DNA of 64,000 bases from Haliclona indistincta (GCA_964017065.1 OZ024789.1:10191439-10255438); one strand, 5' to 3'; shown: positions 1-11,851, numbered from the stretch's first letter. Made by a program: numbers and translations. Notes: generated by a model not told the origin, from the sequence alone.

Positions 1-637
1 AAAGTCAGAGAATCTAGCCTTTACTGCAGTTGCAAACAACACTATAATTTTAGGTGGTTACTAAAACCCGGGACGGGACTCAGGCGGGATGTCCCGTCCC
101 GTCCCTCATACTAAAATGCGGGACGAAAATAAAATATTTCATTATTACTGTATAGTCTAGCCTAGTACCTAGTCGCTGTCGTGAAAGGCCTCTATGTTGC
201 AGGCATTTATCTACAGGTGCAGTAATGTCTACATACTGAAATTAATGTTACATTGCTGCATGTTATTTCCGGGTAACAATTATTATTATTGTGAGTTATT
301 TTCCCAATAGCATATTATATTTGAAAAGGTACATGCACTGAAATAAAACCGAAATTGTACATGTTGTACGATTGTGTGATGACAAAAATAAAACTGAGCC
401 ATGACAAAAGGGAAAAAAGTCTAGCTACTTGCAGTTAGAACAGAACCATTTTCGTAACAACCTCTGAGGATTTCCAATACATTTAAAATGGTACCACTCC
501 TTGCATCGACTGCATTCCACAATCTCCTCATCATAAGAGTCTGGTAGCAAGCATGGACAAAAGATAGGTATGGAGTACTTCTTTGTGGTGCTCATCCTGA
601 TGTTATTATTCGCCTGTGCTAATGGGAACGGTGAAAG

Positions 638-2822
638 CTATTGCTTCTCAAAGCACTTGAGTAGGTGTTGTCTCATCAGTGACTGATTGAAGTGAATCTT
701 AGTGACATCATCACCCCGAGCCATATGATACATGAAAGCAATTGCAAAAACCCCACAATCATATGCTTTCTTCTGCTGTTGCACCGACAGTGATGTTACA
801 GCAAGCTCTTTGTCTTTAACTGCATCACGGTAGATCATTGCCAGCTGTATTTCAATAGTAGAAGGCAAGTCATCATCTGAATTACTTAGACTGTCACAAA
901 GGTACACCAAGCCATCAGTATATGCAGTGGCCACCCAATGGATACTCCCCGTGTAGAGCACTTGAACAGCTGCAATAAAATAACAAAAATGTTATTGACA
1001 ACTCAAACTAAGCTAGTAAATAAAATAGTTTACCTTGTCTAGTTACTGGAGAAAACCCATTCGTTTGACAGAGGAGAGTAGACTGGCATCCATCAAGTCC
1101 AAACTCTTTCTTAATGAGTTGATTCGCAGCATGCATGTGGATATCCTGGAGCATCTGTCCCTTTTCAAGCGTTGCACGATCATCCCAACTCAAGCCAAGA
1201 GTTGGCACCCATGTTACCATTAATTTTTGCCTGCTGAACCTTCCTTTTCAACATAGTAAAATAATAAAAAACAAATTATCATTTATGCCTAAAAGTATAG
1301 TTACTTTTATTTATTTTACGGATTGTACACACGGAGCTTCTCTAATACCCATCTTCCAACAGATTTTGGAACATCTGCATGTATCTGCCTCAAGTAATAT
1401 TGCTCAAAGTTTGAATCCCAATTCTGCCGAAATCGATCAAGGAGCTGTTTATATTGGTCTTCTGATTCTGCCTGAAACAGCTTTGAGACATCATCAGTAT
1501 ACACCGCCTTGTCAGAAGAGGGTGCACCATGTTTAGCAAGACATAGCTGTATGTCACGAAATGGATGATTCCAGCAGTGCACTAAGGGAATCTCAGGAAG
1601 CTCAGAGTTCACAGCATAAACTATTGCCTGCTCTCTGTCTGTGACAAGTGGACATCTGGTCTTCTTAAGGCTCGGAATGTGTTTGGCGCACTCTCTGAAC
1701 ATATCCTGATGTGTTTCCTTGAACTTTCTCTCATGCAGAAGGAACATTACTGGGATGCAAGGCTTCTCCCGAAAGACAGTGTGTCGGAAGACAAGTGGTG
1801 ATACATAAAAATCACCTAAGAGAAACGTTGTATCGTAAGATAGTAACTGCGGAGTGTCATCTAGCTTAAGGACACGATCAGCTTCATCTAGCAATCCCTA
1901 TTAACGGAAAAGAAATGAAGATAGAATGCAATAGAAATGTTAGATGAATCTTACGGCTGCATGCTCACACAAAGTCTCACATCAATTTGTACTAGCTAAA
2001 CACATAGTTTGCAAATGCATGCATTCACTTACTTGGAGACCGCATACGCAGATGAGATCCGGAAAAGTTGTTATCCTTCTTGTAAAACCGCTGATATCAT
2101 AGGCAATTTCGTGGATGTTGTACAGGTCATCACGTGAGAGTCTAAAGTGCTGCAATTGTTTGTACCGCATATTTCTCAGCTGCTTCATGTCTCGAGGAAT
2201 AGTCACGGGTATACTCTCAGGAGGGCAGTCTAGTGATCCCACCTCTTTCTTGTACACGATGTTGGCATGATCAATAGCACTTGCTTTTTCGAACTCCTTC
2301 ATCTTGGATGGGAGAGTGCGAACAAAATTATGGTTGGATGATTTGGTAGAATTTCGGTGGCAGAAGTCAACAGCTGCACTTTGATCACCTAGGTAGTGAA
2401 CCAGAGTGAAGGTAGTTTCTCCTATGAGTTGATACCCATGTCGTTGAAATTCTTTGGATGGCCCATTTGGAGTGTCTAAATCAAAATAGAACTTCTTTAC
2501 CAATGATTCTTTTCTCGGAAGCTTGGTCACACCCTGATTTATCCAGCGATACTGATCACATCTCCAGTCATCTAATCAAACATAACATGATAGTAAATAT
2601 CATAGATATGCATAATAAATTTCAAATTGTTTTTAGGTTACCTTGCTTGGCATCATCAGTCGCCAGGAACAAGTACAGTTCACCAGCCTTTGGCTTCTTT
2701 GGAGGACTAGTAATGATTGTATCACCATCTTCCTCCAGTCCCTGTTCCTTTGCCCTTGTTAGAATTGCAACAACTTCTGTAATAGAAACAGATTTCTGGA
2801 GATCGAAGACTCTGTTCGTCAT
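638..2822 (-). CDS. MULE transposase fused to Ulp1-like (C48) cysteine protease
   Basis: Five exons join in one frame: 2822-2642, 2571-2033, 1897-1320, 1230-1034 and 969-638 (1827 bp, 608 aa). All four introns are 64-135 bp and GT-AG. The start is the ATG at 2822. Residues about 60-85 carry a WRCDQYRW motif. Exon 3 holds the MULE transposase core: SYDTTF (first catalytic Asp), a TDREQAI stretch (second Asp) and an HCWNH motif. The last two exons give a Ulp1-type fold with IHWVA (catalytic His), LCDS (Asp) and YDCGVFAI (Cys). MULEs carrying Ulp1 domains are known from plants and other eukaryotes; a spliced in-frame fusion in an animal window is less usual. The expected role is transposition in the nucleus. 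What the protease part cuts is unknown. Confidence 0.82.
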
Positions 2823-3040
2823 CGTCGAATAGCAAGCACGTGAGCAAAGGTACGAGTCACGCCCTCCCCACCTTATGCGTCCCGCATTTTAGTATGGTTA
2901 TGACTCATTTCACCCGGTTTGAAACGACTACGTCACGGGTACGTCACGTGCACAAGCCCCCTTCGGGGGCTTATTTCATCTACATGCGCGCGCGTACTGA
3001 ATCACTATAAAGCCTAGTTTGTAGCAACGTTTGGTCAGCA

Positions 3041-3130
3041 GGTTCCGGTGGCTCAGAGGTTTAGTGCGGTGGTTTGTGATGTAGACGTTCACGGTTCGAT
3101 CCTCACCGTGTCCATTAATTTTTTTGTTTT
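3041..3130 (+). other. tRNA-like pol III promoter relic
   Basis: The stretch has an A-box-like TGGCTCAGAGG, a perfect B-box core GGTTCGATCC about 45 bases later, and a T-rich run about 25 bases after that. The T arm does not fold with a standard 7-base loop and no acceptor stem closes, so this is not a working tRNA. It is more likely a tRNA-derived SINE head carried inside the MULE. Confidence 0.35.
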
Positions 3131-3135
3131 TTTTT

Positions 3136-4935
3136 CACAAAAAAACTTAAGGTGGCGGGTACCCTTTGCTCATTAATTATTCATAAGTTTGTATGCTAGT
3201 GTATATATAATCGCTGTGTTAAGATGAAACACGCTACAACGCTATAAGAACTAGTAATCGAGACGCCAAAGATTGCTCTTCTGCAGCAGCTTTAAAACTA
3301 GGCTTAAATGCAAATTAGCTTGTCGGCAGCAACCAGCACGCACATGAATTTTTCGAGTTTCCACGTCAACTTTTGTCCCAGGCTCGTAAGAGAAACGCGA
3401 ACAAATACCACTAGCCAACTCTTCTACATACAGCGGAGTCACATAGAGAGTCTGCAGGTGTCCTGGTAAGTTGGCGCAGAGAAACGAGTCGATATGTCAG
3501 CTAGCCAGGGCGAGCGTTCGCCTTCTTCGAGCCATAAATCTCGAACGGCAACTCCCCCGACAATGTTTTTACCCCTTGTGACTGCCCAAGACATCGTACA
3601 ACCGAAAAAACCTGGTCAGACGGTCCGCTGAATAGAGCTGTTCGCAAACTTTGACGCAGAAACTGTTCACCAGTAGCGAGTCGGCGAGTGAACTACAGTT
3701 GTATTATTGTACAAGCTCACGTGCTAGAGGAAGTGATCGATTAACGGACACCATGAATAATCGGACGCCGTTACAACTTTTTCGCGAGATGAAGCGAACG
3801 CCTATTCTTGCAGCTGTGAAGCCAGGCCTCCCCTGTACATATTTACACTATTATAACAACTGGTTGTTTTTGCGTTTAATAGTAAGGCATGCATAATGAA
3901 CAATATCGGACTAGACAATGATCGGACGGTTATAATCAATTTTCGACAAACGCTGTCAACACTCTGACAATTAGTTAAAACTTAAAACAAATATGTTCAG
4001 TGAATACCTACATCAGTGCTCTATCAACATAGTAATGGGCGACAGCAACTGTCTGAGTACAAGCTTGCAGCAACTAGTTCTCACCCTACAGGTAACGCCC
4101 TCAATAATCGGTCAACCAAAAATGTGATCTTAAATTGCAACGCTCGCTGGGATCGCATCAACGACGAAGTAAGCCCATAACTATAATTAGTATGACTGTG
4201 TTTAGTGATCGCATGCTGTTTCAGGTGTCATATAGCCATAGCATACTGGGAATTGAAATGCATTCGGTTATTTGACGTCATCATGTGTTGTGTAGCACAG
4301 GGTATACAAGGAAAGCTCAGTGAGTGAATAAACACCTGAAACGACATATGATCACTAAACACAGTCATACTAATTATAGTTATGGGCTTACTTCGTCGTT
4401 GATGCGATCCCAGCGAGCGTTGCAATTTAAGATCACATTTTGGTTGACCGATTATTGAGGGCGTTACCTGTAGGGTGAGAACTAGTTGCTGCAAGCTTGT
4501 ACTCAGACAGTTGCTGTCGCCCATTACTATGCTAATAGAGCACTGATGTAGGTATTCACTGAACATATTTGTTTTAAGTTTTAACTAATTGTCAGAGTGT
4601 TGACAGCGTTTGTCGAAAAATGATTATAACCGTCCGATCATTGTCTAGTCCGATATTGTTCATTATGCATGCCTTACTATTAAACGCAAAAACAACCAGT
4701 TGTTATAATAGTGTAAATATGTACAGGGGAGGCCTGGTTTCACAGCTGCAAGAATAGGCGTTCGCTTCATCTCGCGAAAAAGTTGTGACGGCGTCCGATT
4801 ATTCATGGTGTCCGTTAATCGATCGTTTCCTCTACATTTTGCTATGATTATAATTATTATCACCACAAGTTTACATAAAAATAACAATATTCATGTTGCG
4901 TGGGCGAAAGGGTACCCGCCACCTTAAGTTTTCTA
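3136..4935. mobile_element. Nested foldback element with about 500-bp inverted arms
   Basis: Terminal inverted repeat CTTAAGGTGGCGGGTACCC lies near 3147-3167 and inverted near 4909-4929. Inside, bases about 3733-4230 and 4334-4832 are near-identical inverted copies separated by about 104 bp. The left side carries about 490 bp (3175-3690) that the right side lacks. Both arms encode the same short open stretch (NNRTP.QLFREMKRTP), but no recognisable domain. No clear target duplication was found. It is a non-autonomous element inside the MULE. Confidence 0.6.
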
Positions 4936-4939
4936 GCTA

Positions 4940-5130
4940 GTGGTAACATTCTCGACGATCCTTAGTTTAGAACGACCCTCCCACGATCCTTAGCTAGGGC
5001 CGAAGGCCCTGTTTAGGACGCCCCCTCCCGACGATCTTTAGCTAGGGCCGAAGGCCCTGTTTAGGACGCCCCTCCCGACGATTCTTAGGCTTACCAAGGG
5101 CCGAAGGCCCGGGTTAGGATACCCCTCCCG
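4940..5130. repeat. Tandem hairpin repeat (GGGCCGAAGGCCC), about 3 units
   Basis: Three degenerate units of about 55-60 bp each contain the perfect stem-loop GGGCCGAAGGCCC followed by a TTAGGA.RCCCC.TCCCGAC block. They sit between the nested foldback and the right MULE terminus and may be subterminal transposase-binding repeats. Confidence 0.55.
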
Positions 5131-5327
5131 ACTCTGCGCAGTTAGGAGAAGGTTTTTAGGGTTTTGGGTTTAGTTGACAGTATTCGTCCATAGTTATCAC
5201 GTGATTGCCATGGCAACGGTTTCAAACCGGGTGAATTGAGTCATTCCCATTTTAGTATGCGGGAAGGGACGGGACATCCCGCCTGAGTCCCGTCCCGTCC
5301 CGGGTTTTAGTAACCACCATAATTTTA

Positions 5328-6672
5328 TACGTAACAAACAACTGCATATTCAAATCTCTGAAATCGTTGCTCGTTGCTCTGCAATCGCTAGCTGAAATCG
5401 GCAACTTTCGTGACCTTTGACCTTGGGTTTAAATAATGGTGCATTCTCGACTCTTCGCGACAGTTAGCAGTTAGCACTCTGACTGCATTAGTGATGGATA
5501 GTAATTTTATAGTGGAGTCCTCAAATCAGCAAGCATTGTCCATATCCATCACTAATGCAGTCATTGATCAGCGCTAAACTACTTTGCGAGTGCAGACAAA
5601 GAGGCTCAGAATCAAATTTAACTTCTGGAATGCTCGGTTTACTCTTTGTTTTACAAGCACTGGGTTGCTCCTTGGAAGCCACGCCCACTATTTTGGCTGT
5701 TTGCAGCTTGCGCGATCAAGAGACCAACGCAGGGTTACTGAATTTAGGTGATTGTGATAGACAGGAGATGGCTCTACTCTGCCAACGTGTTTCTGTATCG
5801 CAATCGTGTTTTCTTTGAGCATAAATTGCACTGAAACAATATCATGAGCTGCCGGTCATAGATTGCTCGACCCCGGGGTCTTTGGAAAAGAAAATTACCC
5901 GGACGGCAAGACGAGAGCTCTTCAATTGTAGCTCGTTGTAATGCTGATGGATGAAGGTGTTTGCAGTACTGACTTGCAATCCCGCCCTATTCGTTTATCA
6001 GTCACTAGGACTGGTGCCAGATACAGTGATTCCCGCTTAGAGAGTCCAATTGTGATGTTTTTACATAATATGCTGTAAAAATTTTATCAAAGGTAATACT
6101 ATCTTCAAATCTGGTCTGCAGTATGTTATATCATTGTAGATTATGTGCATCAAATATGACAGCTCACAACCAACTATTGCAAAAGTTATCAACTATTAAT
6201 CATAGGTCACTGGCTAAGCTCAGTAGCTGAAGTTTTTAGGCTTGGAAATGGCTATTTGGCTGAGTTAAGAAAATTCACTTTACACACAGCTCACAGAATG
6301 GCTCATCTTTCACCACAACAAGTTTGCAAGCTCAAATTCCTTGCACAACGTTTTACGGTACAGAAATGCACCAAAAACGTGTGTTTTAGGAGTCACTGAA
6401 GTTTTTAGGCTTGCATTTGCGCATTTTTGCGAGTTAAGAACACAGATTTGTGCAATGGATAGCCAGATACCTGAACTTTTTACCTGCGTTGGAATTATAA
6501 GCGTAGCTTAAACCATGAACGCACACGATCGTCGAGAAAGTGCAGTTCTGCTGTTCTTCGTCGCGTTAATGAGATTCATCTAGAGAAAGTAGTTTATCGA
6601 TGACTCGTTTCCGCTCGCGCAGGGCCGCTCCAGAGGAGGTCGGACGCAATTAACCTTTACCTAATAATTGCG
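5328..6672. other. Intergenic stretch, no gene seen
   Basis: No spliced or open coding region could be supported. Two structures stand out: a perfect 21-bp inverted repeat (5480-5500 and 5543-5563), annotated separately, and two diverged direct repeats of about 50 bp (6226-6278 and 6391-6444) sharing TGAAGTTTTTAGGCTTG and a GAGTTAAGAA block. An 87-codon open stretch at 5555-5818 looks like chance. Confidence 0.4.
5480..5563. repeat. Short hairpin, perfect 21-bp inverted repeat
   Basis: TGACTGCATTAGTGATGGAT and one further base are followed, after a 42-base loop, by the exact reverse complement. The 84-base structure has the size of a small-RNA precursor or a tiny MITE relic. Nothing in the sequence decides between these. 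Confidence 0.5.
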
Positions 6673-6872
6673 NNNNNNNNNNNNNNNNNNNNNNNNNNNN
6701 NNNNNNNNNNNNNNNNNNNNNNNNNNNNNNNNNNNNNNNNNNNNNNNNNNNNNNNNNNNNNNNNNNNNNNNNNNNNNNNNNNNNNNNNNNNNNNNNNNNN
6801 NNNNNNNNNNNNNNNNNNNNNNNNNNNNNNNNNNNNNNNNNNNNNNNNNNNNNNNNNNNNNNNNNNNNNNNN
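6673..6872. other. Assembly gap (200 N)
   Basis: Exactly 200 undetermined bases, a size often used as a placeholder for gaps of unknown length. Open frames running through it are meaningless. The following bases to 7250 show no supportable gene. Confidence 0.95.
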
Positions 6873-7250
6873 TGGTGGCGCTCAAAGATGGCAGCGCTCA
6901 CAAATGTAATGGCAACAACAATAAATCGCAAATTATTTTTCCACACCTGTTGGTAGCGAAATCGCTCGTTTGAGCCAGCTAAGAAGTGGCTGGCTGCCTC
7001 GTAGTACTTATTAGTCAACGAAGATTACCCTAGATGCTCTCTGTCGTCGATGAATCTGAACACACTGCACATCGCCATGTTGATCATGTGCTCAACGGCG
7101 CGTTTGTCATGTGAATTTTGAAAATAAGGCGATCTGATTGGTCATTCCCATTTTCTGAGAATGAAACGTCATCAAGACCGAGAAAAGTCGAGCAAGCTGC
7201 CAGACCCTCTCAGAAGCAAAGCGGAAGAGGTGTGGTCTGGGAACGAGACT

Positions 7251-7682
7251 ATCACAATAATGGCGTCTAACACTGAGCTGACAATGGATCACGATCGAGA
7301 AATTGCGGAATTTATATCGCCGTCACGCTAAAAACAACGTTCAAAAGGCACATGCCAAGAGAATTTCACGACTGTTCGTGGGTGTTTTGGTCTTGGTAAT
7401 GCTCGCGTAAAGGCGCTAGGCGAGTGGAAGAAAGAAAGAAAGAAAACGAAGATGACGAAACTCGATTTTCACCGTTTCCAGGTTCATCACTTTAGTAACA
7501 ATTTCGAGCAATCTCCTTGCTACCGTAAGATGGGGCAACGCCAGAGAGCAGATCTAAGTGTCTAGAATTCATCACCAGGCGAAATATCAGCGTTTGAACG
7601 CTAATACATTGTATGTAGTAATGTAGCCGCCATCTTGTTTTCTCGTTCATCCCTACATAGGGAGTCACCACCGTGCCTCCCT
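7251..7682 (+). repeat. Interspersed repeat R1, uninterrupted copy
   Basis: This segment of about 430 bp recurs at 14284-14336 plus 17729-18322, where a transposon splits it. It starts near ATCACAATAATGGCGTC and ends near CCCTACATAGGGAGTCACCA. It includes a short (GAAA) tract that is hugely expanded in the other copy. No coding capacity or terminal repeat was seen. It abuts the duplicated 5' flank of the death-domain gene, so it may mark a duplication breakpoint. Confidence 0.7.
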
Positions 7683-7683
7683 A

Positions 7684-7995
7684 ATAGCTAAGCTATAGTT
7701 GAGTTATACGAGTATAAGTATAGTATAGTTTATTATAATAGTTCGTAATGTGTGTTGTTTTATTATGTTCTATATAGCTACCAACACTACCTGATTCAGT
7801 GACACAACGATGCTATCACTCAGTGTCAGTGTTTCATCTAGGAGCCCACTGTGTCTGGATATTAGTGTTCGGAAGATTCATCCACAAGGCTGCCACCAGT
7901 ATTGTAGAGCTAAGTGAGCACGGTGTGTTATGTCCATGCAGTAATCAGCAGTAGCTACAGCAGCTGATGCACACACTGACAGTGGTGGACTGCAC
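7684..7995 (+). pseudogene. Broken kelch exon upstream of the ZU5-death gene
   Basis: Bases 7684-7995 match 30280-30570 closely, including the intron end and acceptor before CTACCAACACTACC. In the paralogue the exon codes for the last kelch blade (WILVFGGD). Here the blade is altered (a few extra codons at about 7866-7885), and one base is lost near AATCAGCAGTAG (about 7942-7954), giving an in-frame TAG. No earlier kelch exons are found upstream. The kelch part of this gene is therefore lost, and translation can only restart downstream, for example at ATG 7996. Confidence 0.65.
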
Positions 7996-10900
7996 ATGAC
8001 AGCTTATCTCCTCCATACAGTCCAGGACACTAGTGGGCAGTGGTGTGTAGAGAGAGTGATGGAGAGAGAGACACTGAGCAACAACACAAAGTACCAGAAG
8101 AGACTGAGAGAGGCCAGGATAAAGGGAATACTAGGGGATCGAGCAAAAACAATGATGAAGGAGCTGATGATGGTATCAGACTATGAGAGCAGACAGCTAA
8201 AGCAACAGGTTAGTGTCAGATCCACTTTTGTTGAGTGCATGTGCAGTGAACTATTTCCTTCACTAGTTACAAGATAGTGAGCAGACAGTTGAATCTTCTG
8301 AGAGGAGGATCAGAGAGGTGGAGGAGGAGGTTAGAGTGCTCAGACTCCAGGTGCAGGATTCGTTGAAGCAGGTGTGTGTGGTTGGTGACAGTGACACTGG
8401 TTGATGTGTTGTGGTGTTCTCAGCAGCACGAGACCAATATTGATGAGAGAGGAGAGAAACAGGTCGAAAATGGTTAGTAATAGTCACTTGACCCACTTCA
8501 TATAAATCATCTTCCTCAATCATAGTTCAGCAGAATGAGACAGAATCCAGAGAGCCATCATCTTTTCAACTAACCTCAGAAGATAGTAAGCATGACACTA
8601 TCCTTGTGTTCATTTAGTTCTCCCTCCCTTCCTCCCTCCCTCTCTCTGACAGTCATACATGCTTATGAAGACAGTCTTCGACTTAGCAAGAAGAGAGAGG
8701 AGGAGTTAGAGAAAAAGCTCAATGATTCTCAGCGTGATTCACAGCAGAAGGACCAGAAATGCTCTAAACTAGAGGATGATATGTATGACATGCAGAAGAA
8801 GATGGTTGCTAGCAGAGACGACTATGAACAACAAGAAAAGAGTAAGTAAAGGACTAAGTAATGTTTAACATATAATTTTGTATGTATAGTCATCCATGAG
8901 TATAAGACCAAGTTGACAGCTAGTGAGACCAAGCTGACAGCTAGTGAGACCAAACTGACAGCTAGTGAGGAGGAACAGCAAGAGCTTCTGAGAGTACTGG
9001 AGCAAACCAAGAGAATGGCCTATGCTAGAGATCAACAGATATTAATGTTGGAAAGTGATGGTCAACTGATGCTAGAGAAATGTGAGTATTAGAGTGAGTG
9101 ATTAATGTATCTATAGCACTTGTTACTGTATTCCACAGTTGATCAACTGAAAATCAGCTACAAACAACTGCTTCACAAACAGGAACTCTCACTCAGTGCT
9201 GGCAATCAAGAAAATGGTGAGTGATGCTGCCCAGCTCACAGCTGCTGCTATAGTAGCTCACTATACTGTAGCTATCAAACCAAGGTGTGTGGTCGAAGCT
9301 GGAGTGCAAGCTGACTATTTAGCAGTTGCTCCAGGTAAGCTACTAATGCATCTCCTTCAGTTTGTGACTGTGCATGTGGTGCAGACTTCCTGGTTGGTGT
9401 TGAAGTGTACAAAGAGATTGTACTGGAGGTTGTGGGAGACAAGCCTCAGAAAGTAGAGTGGCCTGGCTATGGGTTCTTCATTGAGATCCCTGAAGGTGCT
9501 GTTCCTCCTGGAGTGACTGTAAGTGTGGGCGTGAAGGTGATTCTAGCCGGCCAGTTTAAGTTCCCTGAGAGCAGGCAGTTGATCAGTGCCATCTACTGGC
9601 TCTCATCCAGCATAGAGTTCATAAAAGAGGTGTCTGTCAACATACAGCATTGCGCTGTTGTACGCAGTGAGGATCAATGCTCCCAGTTCAAGTTCATCAT
9701 CGCCAAGTGCTCAAAGAGTCAGCTGCCGTACAAATTCCGTGAACGAGAAGGATTGTTCAGCTCACACACTCAGTATGGAGCTATCAAGCTGAAGAAGTTC
9801 TCATTACTAGGAGAAACAGCACCAGAGGATACAGACACACTCTGTACAGCCTTTATGTTCTACAAGCAACGACTAGCTCTGACAGTTGATTTCCATTTTG
9901 TGGTTGTGAGGAATCTGGAGACAAGTTTAGAGGTGTGAGTGTGTTATAATGAAAACTAAATATTATGTGCTACATTGTAACTTCTATCAACAGCAAGTAA
10001 ATCAGCAGTATGAGAAGTGGAGTGCAGACAGCACAACACTAGAAATATGCTCGTGTGATCATGTGATCGAACTTGATCAGAAAGAACAGGAGGTCGGTTC
10101 ATGGAAGATTCGTCCTCTAGCACCTCCTCGAGTGAGTGTTATGCTTTTATATTTATGGTGAATTGTCTGTTGATAATACAGATCTATAGAGCTGCTCTCA
10201 AGAACTACCAAATCGGTAGAAGAATCCCTCACTGTGGATTTGAGTTAGAGCTGTTGTCAGCACAAGTTCAACGATTGTGTCATAAGGTGGTCATTAAAGG
10301 TCTTCCTTCTCCCAACAGTTTCCACATACGCTATCCTCAGCCTGAAGGTAACAAACCCTTGACTACATGTAGTTATATCACATTGTGCTCATTCTATAGT
10401 GCCCCAGACACCAGCAGCAGTGCCCCAGACACCAGCATCAGTGCCCCAGACACCAGTATCAGTGCCCCAGACACCAGAATCAGTGCCCCAGACACCAGAA
10501 GCGGCGCCCCAGACACCAGAATCAGTGCCCCAGACACCAGAATCAGTGCCCCAGACACCAGCAGCAGTGCCCCAGACACCAGCAGCGGTGCCCCAGATAC
10601 CAGCAGCAGTGCCCCAGACACCAGCAGCAGTGCCTCAGTCTCAAGGTAACTGTTGGCAGCTGTTATAATACAATTTCAAATTTTTTTATTGCATGCAGGC
10701 AAATTAAATGTCTATTCTCAAGCTCCCAAATTCTCTAAGCTGATGAGCTTAGTTGCTAAGAAGATGCCTACCAAGTGGTACGGTATAGGAATGCAACTAG
10801 ATATTGAAGTGTCAACTCTGGAAGCATTTGAGCAACAGACCAGCGATCAAGGGCGTCTCTATAGCAAGGTGTTTGATCAATGGAAACGAGAGCAAAAGGT

Positions 10901-10997
10901 TCCATTCACCTGGGAGACTATCATCACCATTCTAGAGGAAGCTGATGAGAACAGTACAGCTGCTGGGATCAGGGAATGGCTGAACACTAGATCATGA
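7996..10997 (+). CDS. Coiled coil-ZU5-proline repeat-death domain protein
   Basis: Thirteen exons keep phase from ATG 7996: 7996-8208, 8267-8371, 8424-8472, 8526-8585, 8653-8841, 8890-9081, 9139-9216, 9254-9334 (start could be 9242), 9385-9932, 9994-10131, 10182-10347, 10400-10645, 10699-10997; 2364 bp, 787 aa. Residues about 70-300 are a charged coiled coil with TKLTASE repeated three times. The 9385 exon gives a ZU5-type domain (GYGFFIEIPEGAVPPGV). Twelve VPQTPxx repeats follow. The last exon is a death domain (W-YGIGMQLDIEVSTLEAF, ending IREWL). ZU5 plus death domain recalls UNC5/PIDD-type signalling proteins, so an intracellular adaptor role in cell-death or immune-like signalling is inferred. 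A paralogue lies at 28.9-31.4 kb. Confidence 0.75.
10400..10636 (+). repeat. 21-bp coding minisatellite (VPQTPxx)
   Basis: About eleven to twelve copies of a 21-bp unit (TGCCCCAGACACCAG core plus variable bases) fill one exon. The unit is a multiple of three, so copy-number change keeps the frame. It forms a flexible proline-rich linker between the ZU5 region and the death domain. Confidence 0.85.
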
Positions 10998-11500
10998 AAT
11001 AGCTATCATTATAGTTTATCAGTCATTCACCTGTTACTTTGCTAGCTATTCACTTTCCTTGTGTGTCACGCAGTGTCTGAACTCAGTGTAACTATTGTTA
11101 GTCTTAGTTTTTTGTAGTACATGCATTCATTGTAGTTGGAGGTGCGAAGCCATGAAATTATGTAATAATTATTTTTGTGTCTTTCATTTTGTATTTTCCG
11201 CACTGATCCTTGTTAATCTAATAATTATAATTCAAATACAACTGTACGCTAATGAAACTCAAAACCGTACACTCAAGAGTACGTAATGATACAGTATATC
11301 TGATTTTTTCGAAAAAGAAAAATTCACTAAAAAGAGTATAGTGACGTGGCTGTGTCAGATTAGTGAGAATGAACTGTTCTCAAAGTCTATGTAGCAACTT
11401 CCACTAACTAGGCACCAAAGGTGCAGATGCCTCGGTGGAACATTTGACATACACAGTATCTGCAGCTCTTATACCTTTCTGTACAGCAATCACAAAGCAA

Positions 11501-11851
11501 AAATTAAAAAGATTTCTATCGAAATCAAAAGGATGTAGGGTTGTGAAATCTACCACTGGTTCACAATGTAAACTAACAAGGAACAAGCATGGAATGGTAA
11601 CACGATTGACTTGCTAACAGACCATAGATCCCTACATCAGTGGCTGTGCACAAGCTGAATGCACGTCAGGTGTCAGCAGTCAACAACAACTAGGTCAACC
11701 ACAGCAGCCACTGATGTAGGGATCTATGGTCTGTTAGCAAGTCAATCGTGTTACCATTCCATGCTTGTTCCTTGTTAGTTTACATTGTGAACCAGTGGTA
11801 GATTTCACAACCCTACATCCTTTTGATTTCGATAGAAATCTTTTTAATTTC
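11501..11851. mobile_element. Foldback MITE, arms about 148 bp
   Basis: Bases 11501-11648 and 11704-11851 are near-perfect inverted copies around a 55-base spacer. The inner ends carry CCACTGATGTAGGGATC, a motif very similar to the inner ends of the 61-kb foldback. No target duplication was recognised. Open frames here are mirror images of each other and not genes. Confidence 0.75.

Larger units (their letters stand above)
53..5318 (-). mobile_element. Complete Mutator-like (MULE) DNA transposon, 5.27 kb
   Basis: The ends are inverted: the left end begins GGTGGTTACTAAAACCCGGG and the right end is its reverse complement, with about 70 bp of GC-rich terminal repeat that can itself fold (CGGGAC/GTCCCG). 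Both ends are flanked by an identical 9-bp direct repeat ATAATTTTA (44-52 and 5319-5327), the target-duplication size typical of Mutator elements. The left half encodes a spliced transposase-protease gene. The right half holds a tRNA-like sequence, a nested foldback and hairpin tandem repeats. A subterminal motif of the left end (about 108-125) recurs inverted at about 2878-2895, just upstream of the gene start, so the coding core may once have been a shorter element. Intact ends, target duplication and open frame suggest recent activity. Confidence 0.88.

Noticed and set aside
3041..3130. Functional tRNA gene
   Set aside because: A and B boxes exist, but the T arm and acceptor stem do not fold; kept only as a tRNA-like relic.
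6650..7018. Open frames of 70-120 codons across 6.67-6.87 kb
   Set aside because: They consist of undetermined bases (N gap).
10394..10621. Minus-strand frame of LLLVSGA repeats
   Set aside because: Antisense shadow of the VPQTPxx minisatellite exon.
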